This document shows positions 1-7,546 of a DNA stretch of 64,000 bases, piece after piece. The DNA is from Pleurocapsa sp. MO_226.B13. Its GTDB lineage: Bacteria; Cyanobacteriota; Cyanobacteriia; Cyanobacteriales; Xenococcaceae. Below the pieces are notes generated by a model, which was not told the DNA's origin, made no database searches, and saw only the letters and a program-made list of their open reading frames with translations. Both the position numbers and the translations under genes were made by a program. The stretch covers positions 1 to 64,000 of the forward strand of contig JASJEI010000005.1 of assembly GCA_030064795.1 (NCBI GenBank), given 5' to 3'. Position 1 is the stretch's first letter. Each line of letters opens with the position of its first letter.

Positions 1-240
1 ATCTAAATTAATTTCCTCCAGGTTATTCTCCTCTGGAGTCTCTTCGGTCAGAGCCACTAATGATTCAAATTCTCCCAACTCATCTAGTTCTGAATCTTCG
101 CTATCTAAACTAATTTCCTCCAGGTTACTCTTCTCTGGAGTCTCTTCGGTCAGAGAAACTAATGATTCAAATTCTCCCAACTCATCTAGTTCTGAATCTT
201 CGCTATCTAAACTAATTTCCTCCAGGTTACTCTCCTCTGA
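1..240. repeat. 102-bp tandem repeat, about 2.3 copies in window
   Basis: Copies begin at 1, 103 and 205. The first two are complete and differ at only a few bases. The third breaks off after about 35 bases. The 102-bp unit is 34 codons, so the repeat keeps the minus-strand frame open. The array may continue beyond the left edge. Confidence 0.9.
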
Positions 241-615
241 AGTCTTTTTTAATTCTGGATCGGGGTCTAATTCCAATTCTTCTGATTTACTTTGATTTTC
301 TCGAACAATATTCGGTTCGATTTCTTCAGTTGGTTCGGGTGGTATGGGGTCGCGAAAATCCCAGTTATCGAAATCTATATCTGTCAGTTTCTTTTTCTTA
401 GCAGGTTTCTTACTTACTTCTGAAACAGCATCTTCTGGGGTGTTAGCATTAGATGTTGCAGTCTCATCCGATACGAACTCCGTTATCGTCTCTGGCTCGT
501 CTTCTCCAGTCCATAAATCTACTAAATTCTCGTTGTCCTGTTTTGTTACATCAGAAGGATCTAATGATTTGTCTAGATTCTCATTAGCTTCTAAGGGCTT
601 GTCTTGACTGTTCAT
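1..615 (-). CDS. Acidic tandem-repeat protein, C-terminus beyond the window edge
   Basis: An open frame runs without a stop from an ATG at 615 to the left edge, so only the first 205 residues are visible. The product is very rich in Glu, Asp and Ser. A short basic stretch (KKPAKKKKL) follows near residue 85, then the motif DIDFDNWDFRDPIPPEP. From about residue 125 the protein consists of a 34-residue repeat containing EESNLEEISLDSEDSELDEL. The DNA repeats at 1-102 and 103-204, with a partial copy from 205 to about 240, and the copies are almost identical. No signal peptide or membrane segment is visible in this part. I do not recognise the family. It may be a disordered N-terminus of a larger protein whose functional domain lies outside the window. 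The low-complexity coding call is supported by codon periodicity and by in-phase repeats of exactly 102 bp. Confidence 0.7.
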   Translation of the reverse strand, partial: MNSQDKPLEANENLDKSLDPSDVTKQDNENLVDLWTGEDEPETITEFVSDETATSNANTPEDAVSEVSKKPAKKKKLTDIDFDNWDFRDPIPPEPTEEIEPNIVRENQSKSEELELDPDPELKKTSEESNLEEISLDSEDSELDELGEFESLVSLTEETPEKSNLEEISLDSEDSELDELGEFESLVALTEETPEENNLEEINLD

Positions 616-981
616 AATAGTTATGGTTATGACCGAATATTGCTTAATTGCTCAACCTTAAGAATGAGGACAAAGTAAATTTCCAGTCTGCTCAAAAAAT
701 ATGTTAGAGATACAGCACCAGAAATATTTGAGTTCAGATTTATATATATAAAAAAATATGGGCTAACACCAGATACTGAAAAAGAAACATATTAAGTTCA
801 ATATTATCTATTTGAATTATATAGTTGACGACATAATTTTAGTCTGCCCAAAATTAGGGTATCAAATTGAAATTTGACTAAAAAATCTTAGATATCTTCC
901 AGAATTTGCTAGATAAGAAATATCCAACTTTAGAAACGCTTATTTTAGTATTATTTTCAACGTCTTCTGTTTTAAATATCT
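616..981. other. AT-rich intergenic region
   Basis: This is the divergent gap between the repeat protein (minus) and purU (plus). It is strongly AT-rich, including a TATATATA run near 742, and must hold both promoters. I see no open frame, hairpin or named element. Confidence 0.6.
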
Positions 982-1836
982 ATGACTGAGCCTACTGCAA
1001 CCTTACTCATTTCTTGCCCCGATCGCCCTGGTTTGGTGGCAAAAATTGCCAATTTTATTTATGCCAACGGTGGCAATATTATTCATGCCGATCAACACAC
1101 TGATTTCGCTACAAGTTTATTCTTGATTCGCATCGAATGGCAACTTGAAGGATTCAATTTACCTCGTGAAGCTATAGCCACAGCTTTTGCTGCGATCGCC
1201 AAACCCCTTGAGGCTACTTGGCAACTTCACTTTTCGGACACTTTGCCCAAAATGGCGATTTGGGTCACAAAACAAGACCACTGTTTATTGGATCTGCTTT
1301 GGCGCAACCAAGCTAAAGAGCTACCAGGAAATATTTCTCTAATAATTAGTAATCATTCTAACCTAGAAGCGATCGCTACCCAGTTTGGTATTGATTTTTA
1401 CCACCTGCCCATAACCAAAGAAAATAAAGCCGAACAGGAAGCAAAACAACTAGAGCTTTTACAGCAGTATCAAATAAATCTAGTCATTTTGGCTAAATAT
1501 ATGCAGATTTTGAGTCCGAAACTAGTTAAGGAGTTTCCTAATATAATCAATATCCATCATTCTTTTTTACCAGCTTTTCCTGGAGCTAAACCCTATCATC
1601 GCGCTCACTCTAGAGGGGTTAAAATAATTGGTGCTACCGCCCACTATGTAACGGAAGATTTGGATGAAGGCCCGATTATCGAGCAAGAAGTTGCTAGAGT
1701 AAATCATCGAGATACGGTAGCGGATCTGATTCGTAAAGGTAAGGATTTGGAACGTCTGGTTTTGTCTCGTGCGGTCAGGTTGCATTTACAAAATAGAGTC
1801 TTGGTTTACGATAATAAGACCGTGGTTTTTAGTTGA
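982..1836 (+). CDS. purU: Formyltetrahydrofolate deformylase
   Basis: PurU hydrolyses 10-formyltetrahydrofolate to tetrahydrofolate and formate in the cytosol, balancing one-carbon pools. An N-terminal ACT domain (about residues 5-80, CPDRPGLVAKIANFI) is followed by a formyl-transferase fold (about 88-280). The catalytic stretch NIHHSFLPAFPGAKPY starts near Asn190 with His192. It is followed by GATAHYVTEDLDEGPIIEQ, which carries the family His and Asp. The length of 284 residues is normal for PurU. The ATG at 982 gives the ACT domain directly. No strong Shine-Dalgarno sequence is visible, which is common in cyanobacteria. It appears monocistronic. Confidence 0.95.
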   Translation: MTEPTATLLISCPDRPGLVAKIANFIYANGGNIIHADQHTDFATSLFLIRIEWQLEGFNLPREAIATAFAAIAKPLEATWQLHFSDTLPKMAIWVTKQDHCLLDLLWRNQAKELPGNISLIISNHSNLEAIATQFGIDFYHLPITKENKAEQEAKQLELLQQYQINLVILAKYMQILSPKLVKEFPNIINIHHSFLPAFPGAKPYHRAHSRGVKIIGATAHYVTEDLDEGPIIEQEVARVNHRDTVADLIRKGKDLERLVLSRAVRLHLQNRVLVYDNKTVVFS

Positions 1837-1887
1837 TTTGAAGGGTTGTGACTGTGAGTGGTTAGTTGTTAGTCGTTAATTGTTTAA

Positions 1888-2343
1888 TTACTTATCTGGC
1901 TGAATTGAGCCGATTTTAAACATCCACCACCAGCCAATTAACGAACCCAGGGCATAATGAGGAAAATCCCACCAAGCAAAACCAGCACCGAGGAGTAGTT
2001 TCCAGATTAAATGCGATCGCACTTAATGGGGAACTAAATGAAACCATAGCTGACTGACTTCGATTACACAGGTAACAGCAAATACTCCCAGAGCAATTTT
2101 GCTAGTTACCAGCTTGAGTCTAGTTAAATCCCTGACTGGAAGCGTAAACCAGAAAACGAATAAACCCCAAAAAATTTCATATAACACATCTCCCGAATAG
2201 TCTCTTACCCAGGTTTGAGCAACTCCTGTATAAGCTTTAGAAAGTAATCCCAAAAGAGTAATTAGCAATAAAGAGATAATAATTAGAACCCGCGATCGCG
2301 ATCGATAACTTTTGATATATTTGTCAACTGATTTCTGTCTCAT
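1888..2343 (-). pseudogene. DUF2809 membrane protein with in-frame stop
   Basis: From the ATG at 2343 the frame encodes three to four hydrophobic segments (LIIISLLLITLLGLLSKAYTG, EIFWGLFVFWF, IALGVFAVTCVIEVSQLW), typical of the small DUF2809 family. A TAA at 2023-2025 stops it after 106 residues. The same frame then continues for 44 codons (VRSHLIWKLLLGAGFAWWDF and PHYALGSLIGWWWM) to a second TAA at 1888-1890. That downstream part is the expected end of the domain, including the conserved WWDFPHY-type stretch and a last membrane helix. The whole reading is 152 codons, close to family length. The stop is either a nonsense mutation, a sequencing error or readthrough. A 106-residue product would lack the last helix. 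Confidence 0.75.
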
Positions 2344-2461
2344 TTTTGGTTGCTCTCTAGACTTTATTGCTCAAAAATAAATCATTATCTCCAAAAGCGA
2401 GAAATTTTGAGCAAAGAGCGTTACCATCTTTATTAATAAGAATAAAGTTTTGTAACTAAAA

Positions 2462-3064
2462 GTGACTACGACCCAATCATTCAATCTTCAAACCACTCCG
2501 ATTAGTTGGCACTCTCTCAAACCAATTTGGCAAGGTGGCAAAGATGCCGTACAACAGGGACTACCTCACGAGCAACTAGCACCTACTTGGCAAATCCTGT
2601 TACTTGGTGATGGTTCTCCCACTCATCTTTTACAGTTACTTACGGGAGAACAAACCGAAGTAGACGTAATTGATATGTCTTTGATTGGCAAGCGAGATGA
2701 TGGCGCACCAGAGGAAATTGCAGCTATCTCCGAACCTAGATTAAGAAGACAAGTCTGGTTGCGTACTGCATCGGGACAGAGGTTAGCCTATGCAGCATCT
2801 TGGTGGAATGCCAGTATTGTTGATGACTATTTACAAAATCGCTCTCAGCCCGTTTGGCGTAGTCTTTCGACATTACATACCGAACTCTATCGTGATGTCA
2901 GGGGAGTATGTTGTGGTCATTGTCCAGCTTTAGAGTCAGAATTTGGCGAAAAAGCACCATTTTGGGGTCGTCATTATTTATTCTGGCATGACCGTCAGCC
3001 TCTAACTTTAATTTATGAAGTATTTTCGCCTTATTTACAAAATTATCTGGGAGAAATGAGCTAA
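2462..3064 (+). CDS. Cyanobacterial chorismate lyase (DUF98 / UbiC-like)
   Basis: The protein of 200 residues resembles the cyanobacterial chorismate pyruvate-lyase family, which releases 4-hydroxybenzoate from chorismate for plastoquinone head-group synthesis. Visible family features are PTWQILLLGDGSPTHLLQLL near the start, the RLRRQVWLRTASGQRLAYA core strand region and the final FWGRHYLFWHDRQPLTLIYE with VFSPYL. The start is a GTG at 2462. The family assignment is from recognition of the overall pattern, and the function follows from characterised cyanobacterial relatives. It stands alone between a broken DUF2809 gene and a BON protein. Confidence 0.8.
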   Translation: MTTTQSFNLQTTPISWHSLKPIWQGGKDAVQQGLPHEQLAPTWQILLLGDGSPTHLLQLLTGEQTEVDVIDMSLIGKRDDGAPEEIAAISEPRLRRQVWLRTASGQRLAYAASWWNASIVDDYLQNRSQPVWRSLSTLHTELYRDVRGVCCGHCPALESEFGEKAPFWGRHYLFWHDRQPLTLIYEVFSPYLQNYLGEMS

Positions 3065-3207
3065 AAATCCCCCTACTATTAAAAAATTTAAAGTCTTGCT
3101 CACTCCTTTGCTTTGTCTTTACTACTCAGCCCTATACTTACTGCCAGCAAGTACAGTTACGTTTTGTGCTTACGAACTGGAATTTAGAGCTAGAGGATAA
3201 AATAATT

Positions 3208-3543
3208 ATGGGCTTTCTCAGCAAATTATTTGGTAAAAAAGAAGAAGATAAGGCAAAAGCAGCAGGTAAAGTTTCCGTAGCATCAGCAGCAAAAGATAAC
3301 GATATTCCTCCTGAAAAAGTTGGTCTAGATGGTCAATTTGATGAAAGCGGTTTGGCAAAGCGTGTTGCTCAAGCATTAGACGAAGCTAATATTTCCGATG
3401 ATGTGGGACTATGGGTGGCTCAAACTGGTAGCACTGTAGTTTTGAAATATAATCCCGATGCAGAAAGTATTCTATCTCAAGCCGAACAGATTGCTAAAGG
3501 AGTAGATGGTGCAACTGCCGTACAAACTGTACCTAATAGCTAA
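3208..3543 (+). CDS. BON-domain protein
   Basis: The ATG at 3208 is preceded by AGAGGA at about the right spacing and gives 111 residues. An upstream GTG at 3166 in the same frame is less likely. The N-terminus MGFLSKLFGKKEEDKAKAA is amphipathic and lysine-rich. The rest (about residues 45-108, GLAKRVAQALDEANISD to VDGATAVQTV) has the alpha-beta-beta-alpha-beta pattern and closing GV-type motif of BON domains, which are thought to bind membranes or lipids. No signal peptide is visible, so it is probably cytoplasmic. A strong terminator follows. BON assignment is by pattern and not certain. Confidence 0.65.
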   Translation: MGFLSKLFGKKEEDKAKAAGKVSVASAAKDNDIPPEKVGLDGQFDESGLAKRVAQALDEANISDDVGLWVAQTGSTVVLKYNPDAESILSQAEQIAKGVDGATAVQTVPNS

Positions 3544-3557
3544 TTAATAATTTAAAG

Positions 3558-3597
3558 AAAAAAGGACTAGATGGTAAAACGTCGTAGTCCTTTTTTT
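3558..3597 (+). terminator. Rho-independent terminator after the BON gene
   Basis: The stem arm AAAAAAGGACTA (3558-3569) pairs with TAGTCCTTTTTT (3585-3596). The loop is 15 bases and the plus strand ends in seven T. It sits 15 bases after the BON stop codon. Confidence 0.9.
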
Positions 3598-3599
3598 AA

Positions 3600-3943
3600 G
3601 TTACTTACCTAGCAACTTTTCCACCAAGAGCCAATTCGATCGACGGTCAGAGATTACCAATCTGTTTTAATGTTTCTTCTCCCGCCAACGTTGAATAAAA
3701 AAAAATAAACTAGAATCAGTAAAATAGTACATTAAAACTATCAAAAACTTGTTTTTTATTTAACTTGAGATTTCGGGAGCAAAGCGATCGCGATCGGAAT
3801 TTTCCAACCTTCCTTGTTGATTTGGGATAAACGTGCTGGGGGAACATTAATCTATCTTACTTACCATCTTCTTGATCTAAGGCGCGTAGAAATTAGAATA
3901 GTTGTTCAGGGTCATCCCATGACTTTGATACTTATCCCACTTT
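3600..3943. other. Intergenic region with one copy of a direct repeat
   Basis: There is no convincing gene here. It holds the left copy (3763-3791) of a 29-bp direct repeat that recurs upstream of the neighbouring gene at 5945-5973. On the minus strand short open stretches follow the stop at 3944, but none has a start or a recognisable domain. Confidence 0.6.
3763..3791. repeat. 29-bp direct repeat, copy A
   Basis: ACTTGAGATTTCGGGAGCAA followed by AGCGATCGC. It matches copy B at 5945-5973 at 28 of 29 positions. Both copies end in a HIP1-type GCGATCGC. The pair brackets the coiled-coil gene. Confidence 0.85.
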
Positions 3944-5908
3944 TTACTGAGTCACTACCGCGATCTCCTTCGCTTTTCCCTGGCTAAGTTGCTTTTTAAC
4001 ATCTGCATCGCTCATCCAGGCTAACAAATAGTTAAAGCTACTTGAGTCTTCAATACTAGCAATTCTAGATGTCCAATCAGCAGGAATCTCAGTACTATCT
4101 CCCCCACCTGGAGCTAATTTAAGCCAATGCGTTGAGTTATCGAGCTTTACATAGTATGTAGAACCATTTTGCTGAACAGCAAGAGAGTTAACTTGGGGAT
4201 GAGAACTAAGAAAGTTTATTGGTTCGCTCTTGGAAGAACTAAGTTCTAAAGCTAAAGACTGTCCAACATCAATATCCAAACTCTGCCATTTAAGCACGAA
4301 AGTATCTCCTTGCTTATAACTACTAAACCTACCTATATCTATATTTCCTGCTTTGAGATTAATCTTTGTTTCTTCATCGGCGCGAGAAATTTGTTTGGCG
4401 ATCTCTACATTATCTAATTCGCTGTCAGGATTACGAAGTTTTGCACCATCTTGAGCAATAGCTGTAACCAATCCTAGAGAGTCGCTAATTTTCATTCCAT
4501 AGGTAACTCCATCTGATGTTTCAAATGAGAGAAGATTATCCTGCAATTTTGCTGATTTATAGTCAATATTTCCTCGTAAGCTGCGATCGCTAATTTTCCT
4601 GAATCTTGGTAAAGGAGTTTGCTTGGCAATTAGCTGGCGATTAGCTAAAGATACACCTCCAGATATAAATTTGTTTTCCCCAAACTGGGTAAAAGTTTTC
4701 GATCTCAAAAGCGGCATTGCTTCCGTCTTTAAATCTTGATAATCAGGAGGATAAAAACAAACTGGAGATCGATCGGGAGCGGAATTTAAATTTTCAGAGC
4801 AGTTTTCTGTTGCCCATTCTTTAAATCTAAGCTGTTCCTGATTGGCTTTAACCCAATCAGGAAACCAATAGTCATGATTTACTGGAACATCTTGCAAAAA
4901 GTTTAGAAATTTATTTTGATGAGAATGATTAAGCCAGCTAATTACAAGAATCCACTTCATTATTTCGTTCAGTCTTTCGTACTGATGTTCATAACGAGCG
5001 ACTTCTGAATAATGTTCATTCCACCACCCCAAAAAAGCTTCGGAATTTGCGGCTGCTGTAGATTCTGCACCAGGCTTAAGAGGATTAGATGATGCTGCAT
5101 AGATTCGAGTAGCATTACGAGCCATCAAGATACTATTACCATTGTTAGCTATTTGAAACCCTTTATCTTTATGACCAAACCAAAGCCTCGTCTTTGGAAG
5201 TTCCTTAAGTTCAGGTTGATAAATTGAAGATAATTTTGTAGCTCTTTTGGTTAAAGGCTCAAAATCTGCAATGTGTTTTTCTGGAGTAGTTTCTAAATAA
5301 TCTAGAGCCCATAACTTAGCCAGTAAATCAGTATAATACAAGACCATTCCTACTTCAGTTCCCTGTAGGTCTCCATCATAGCGTGCAGTTTGAAAACCCT
5401 GAGTGACAGGGGTTTTGAGAAACTGATTTATTTCGGTTAATACTGATTCTTGTTGAGCTATAAACTGTTGAATATCTGCATCAATCTTATTTTTTAAATC
5501 TTGTTGATAATTTTGTAGTTTTTCTGATTGTTCCTGAACTTTCTGATTGTAAAGCTGATTTTTGTCAGCAACAGAAGAATTAGACTGCTTGATTTCTTGT
5601 GCTATGTTGTCAAGTTCTTGTTGAAGTTGATTTTTATACTGTATGACCTGCTGGTTAAATTCTTCTTGAGCAACTGCGATTTGCTGCTTGACCTTGAGAT
5701 CTACTTCGCGTTTAAACGCCTTCAAAACACCACTTTCTTTTGACTTTAAATTTTCTTGCAGTTTTTCAATTAATTCCAAATAAGGAACAATATTATTCTC
5801 AGACAGACCTTCTTCTGCTGCTTTAATTTCTGAATCGGAGATAAATGATTGATTATCGGAGTTCAAGGCAGTTAATTTTGGCTCGATTGTAGTTAAAGAA
5901 TCTTTCAA
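3944..5908 (-). CDS. Large coiled-coil protein of unknown function
   Basis: The protein has 654 residues and no family I recognise. Residues about 35-165 form a long Gln/Glu/Lys-rich coiled coil (for example QQELDNIAQEIKQSNSS). The middle (about 175-360) is mostly helical with many aromatic residues and contains GDLQGTEVGMVLYYTDLLAK and AFLGWWNEHYSEVARYEHQY. The last 250 residues look beta-rich, with two short repeated strand patterns (FETSDGVTYGMKI and VQQNGSTYYVKLD). The only possible start is a TTG at 5908 without a clear ribosome site. The same frame stays open upstream to about 6023 but offers no ATG or GTG. The gene may therefore be the 3' part of a longer ancestral gene. No signal peptide is visible from the TTG. 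Confidence 0.6.
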   Translation of the reverse strand: MKDSLTTIEPKLTALNSDNQSFISDSEIKAAEEGLSENNIVPYLELIEKLQENLKSKESGVLKAFKREVDLKVKQQIAVAQEEFNQQVIQYKNQLQQELDNIAQEIKQSNSSVADKNQLYNQKVQEQSEKLQNYQQDLKNKIDADIQQFIAQQESVLTEINQFLKTPVTQGFQTARYDGDLQGTEVGMVLYYTDLLAKLWALDYLETTPEKHIADFEPLTKRATKLSSIYQPELKELPKTRLWFGHKDKGFQIANNGNSILMARNATRIYAASSNPLKPGAESTAAANSEAFLGWWNEHYSEVARYEHQYERLNEIMKWILVISWLNHSHQNKFLNFLQDVPVNHDYWFPDWVKANQEQLRFKEWATENCSENLNSAPDRSPVCFYPPDYQDLKTEAMPLLRSKTFTQFGENKFISGGVSLANRQLIAKQTPLPRFRKISDRSLRGNIDYKSAKLQDNLLSFETSDGVTYGMKISDSLGLVTAIAQDGAKLRNPDSELDNVEIAKQISRADEETKINLKAGNIDIGRFSSYKQGDTFVLKWQSLDIDVGQSLALELSSSKSEPINFLSSHPQVNSLAVQQNGSTYYVKLDNSTHWLKLAPGGGDSTEIPADWTSRIASIEDSSSFNYLLAWMSDADVKKQLSQGKAKEIAVVTQ

Positions 5909-5944
5909 ACCTTGATAATCGAAAGCAGGATCTAAAGAAAAACC

Positions 5945-5973
5945 ACTTGAGATTTCGGGAGCAACGCGATCGC
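5945..5973. repeat. 29-bp direct repeat, copy B
   Basis: ACTTGAGATTTCGGGAGCAA followed by CGCGATCGC. One mismatch to copy A at 3763-3791. On the minus strand this copy lies in the open extension upstream of the coiled-coil gene and would read GDRVAPEISSG. Confidence 0.85.
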
Positions 5974-6027
5974 CTGCTTTTCCAGATACTTGTCTCCCTA
6001 AAAAAGAGGCGATACGGACATCTCAAG

Positions 6028-6050
6028 GGTCTGAGGTTTCCTCAGACCCC
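6028..6050. repeat. Short hairpin repeat
   Basis: GGGTCTGAGG and CCTCAGACCC form a perfect 10-bp stem with a TTT loop. A related hairpin (GCTGAGG, TCT, CCTCAGC) occurs at 61658-61674. The surrounding 5909-6202 has no gene and also holds an inverted pair GGGCGAA/TTCGCCC at about 6122-6141, as in the repeat at 56437-56511. Confidence 0.75.
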
Positions 6051-6202
6051 TTTCACAAGCTCGCGTCACAGGGGTTTCGCTTTGCAAATCGCCCGTACAG
6101 TCATGGGTCATTGATTGTTAGGGGCGAACGGTCATTCGCCCTTACAGTTCTGGGTTGTACTTCCTTCCTTCTCAACCTATCTATAGCAAGTTTTAAGATC
6201 TT

Positions 6203-6847
6203 CTAGACGGGTAGTTCTTCATCTTTCCAAGAATAAGACCAAGAGTCGTATCGCCGAATCTCAGCATCTGGATGTTCTTGACAATATTCTTCAAAAGCGG
6301 TTTGTCGGAGTCCTTCTGTACGTTCGTGTGCTTGTTCTGCCTGTAATTCTTCTACTACATCCCAAGCAAAGGCGCAATTGTCGGAGGAAAAACCGTCCTC
6401 AGCACAAATTTGGCGAGCCTCGGCAATTTTTTGTTGGATTTTTTCTTCGATTAGAATAGAACTCGGTTGTTCGACAAAATTGCTTTTTAGTAATAGATCG
6501 GTTGTGGAGATAATACCCAAAAGTTTGTCTCCAATAATTGGTGCGCGACGTATACCAGTATTGGCAAAAAGCTGGGCAACAGATTTGGTACTGAGATGGG
6601 GATGGACTGCGATACAGGGCTTAGTCATAATTTCACAGACTCGAACTTGTTGGGGGTCTAGTCCTTTGGCTGCTACTTTATAAATAATGTCAGTTTTGGT
6701 CACTATGCCATAGCTATCGGTTTCATCAAGACGCTCGACAATTAAAGAACTCAAGTTATGCTCTTTCATCAACTTAATAGCATTGGCGACTGTAGCAAAA
6801 CTGCGAATAGTTATGACTTTTTTATTCATAATCTCTGCTGCTTTCAT
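6203..6847 (-). CDS. CBS-pair protein fused to a CP12-like domain
   Basis: Residues 1-120 are two CBS motifs (MKAAEIMNKKVITIRSFATV and EIMTKPCIAVHPHLSTKSVA), which usually sense adenine nucleotides. Residues about 130-214 match CP12, the small redox protein that ties GAPDH to phosphoribulokinase in the Calvin cycle. Visible are ICAEDGFSSDNC with the N-terminal cysteine pair, then the core AWDVVEELQAEQAHER and finally EEYCQEHPDAEIRRYDS. In ordinary CP12 the last segment has two cysteines; here only the first is present. CBS-CP12 fusions are known in cyanobacteria. The start ATG has GGGAG at proper spacing. It follows a second CBS gene by about 44 bases on the same strand, so the two are probably co-transcribed. 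Confidence 0.9.
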   Translation of the reverse strand: MKAAEIMNKKVITIRSFATVANAIKLMKEHNLSSLIVERLDETDSYGIVTKTDIIYKVAAKGLDPQQVRVCEIMTKPCIAVHPHLSTKSVAQLFANTGIRRAPIIGDKLLGIISTTDLLLKSNFVEQPSSILIEEKIQQKIAEARQICAEDGFSSDNCAFAWDVVEELQAEQAHERTEGLRQTAFEEYCQEHPDAEIRRYDSWSYSWKDEELPV

Positions 6848-6891
6848 TTCTTATTTCTCCCTGAATTGTTTACTTACCCGTGACGGCTCGC

Positions 6892-7395
6892 TTAACCACT
6901 ACACCAATTGTCATATTCCCTCTCCCACTCCTCAATTTGACCTTCTTTAGTTAGCGATCGCTCTGATGGTAATTCGGGTAACTCCGATCTATTCATAGAT
7001 ATAGAGTTAATCTTATCTGGGGTTAAACAATCAGTTTTAGTGAGAATATCGGTTAGTGAAATAACACCTAATAATCGGTCTTGAATTACTGGTGCGGTAT
7101 GAATTTTCGCTCTAGCAAATAATTTAATGATGTGTTCCACAGCTAGATCGGGATTAACGACAATACAAGGTTGGGTCATTACTTCGCGGACATAAGTCGT
7201 TTCGGGGTCTTTGCCGTTGGCGATCGCCTGGGAAATATCGGTTGCGGTTATAATTCCATAAGCATCTTCCTGGTTTGTGCGATCGACAATCAGATCGCGC
7301 AAACAATATTGCTTCATCAGTCTAGCTGCTTGGGCAATAGTTGCTAAACTATTAACAGTGACTACTTTAGTAGTCATAACATTGGCTGCTTTCAT
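6892..7395 (-). CDS. CBS-pair protein
   Basis: This protein of 167 residues has two CBS motifs (MKAANVMTTKVVTVNSLATI and EVMTQPCIVVNPDLAVEHII). It is clearly a paralogue of the N-terminal half of the CBS-CP12 protein encoded just downstream. The ATG at 7395 aligns with the start of that paralogue; a TTG at 7413 would add six residues. After the CBS pair there is only a short tail ending EWEREYDNWCSG, with no CP12 motif. It probably binds adenosine nucleotides. It may partner with the neighbour, but that is inferred from adjacency alone. Confidence 0.88.
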   Translation of the reverse strand: MKAANVMTTKVVTVNSLATIAQAARLMKQYCLRDLIVDRTNQEDAYGIITATDISQAIANGKDPETTYVREVMTQPCIVVNPDLAVEHIIKLFARAKIHTAPVIQDRLLGVISLTDILTKTDCLTPDKINSISMNRSELPELPSERSLTKEGQIEEWEREYDNWCSG

Positions 7396-7546
7396 GAATC
7401 TTCTACTCGACAATACTTTTGTTACTTACAACATAAATAAATAAATTGAAGAATTTGTGAGGAGACAGTGGTTAACAGCGATCGATTTGCCAATTTACTG
7501 TCTTGTTTCGCTATCGTTGAGTTAGTAACTATCTCTGGTAATTATT

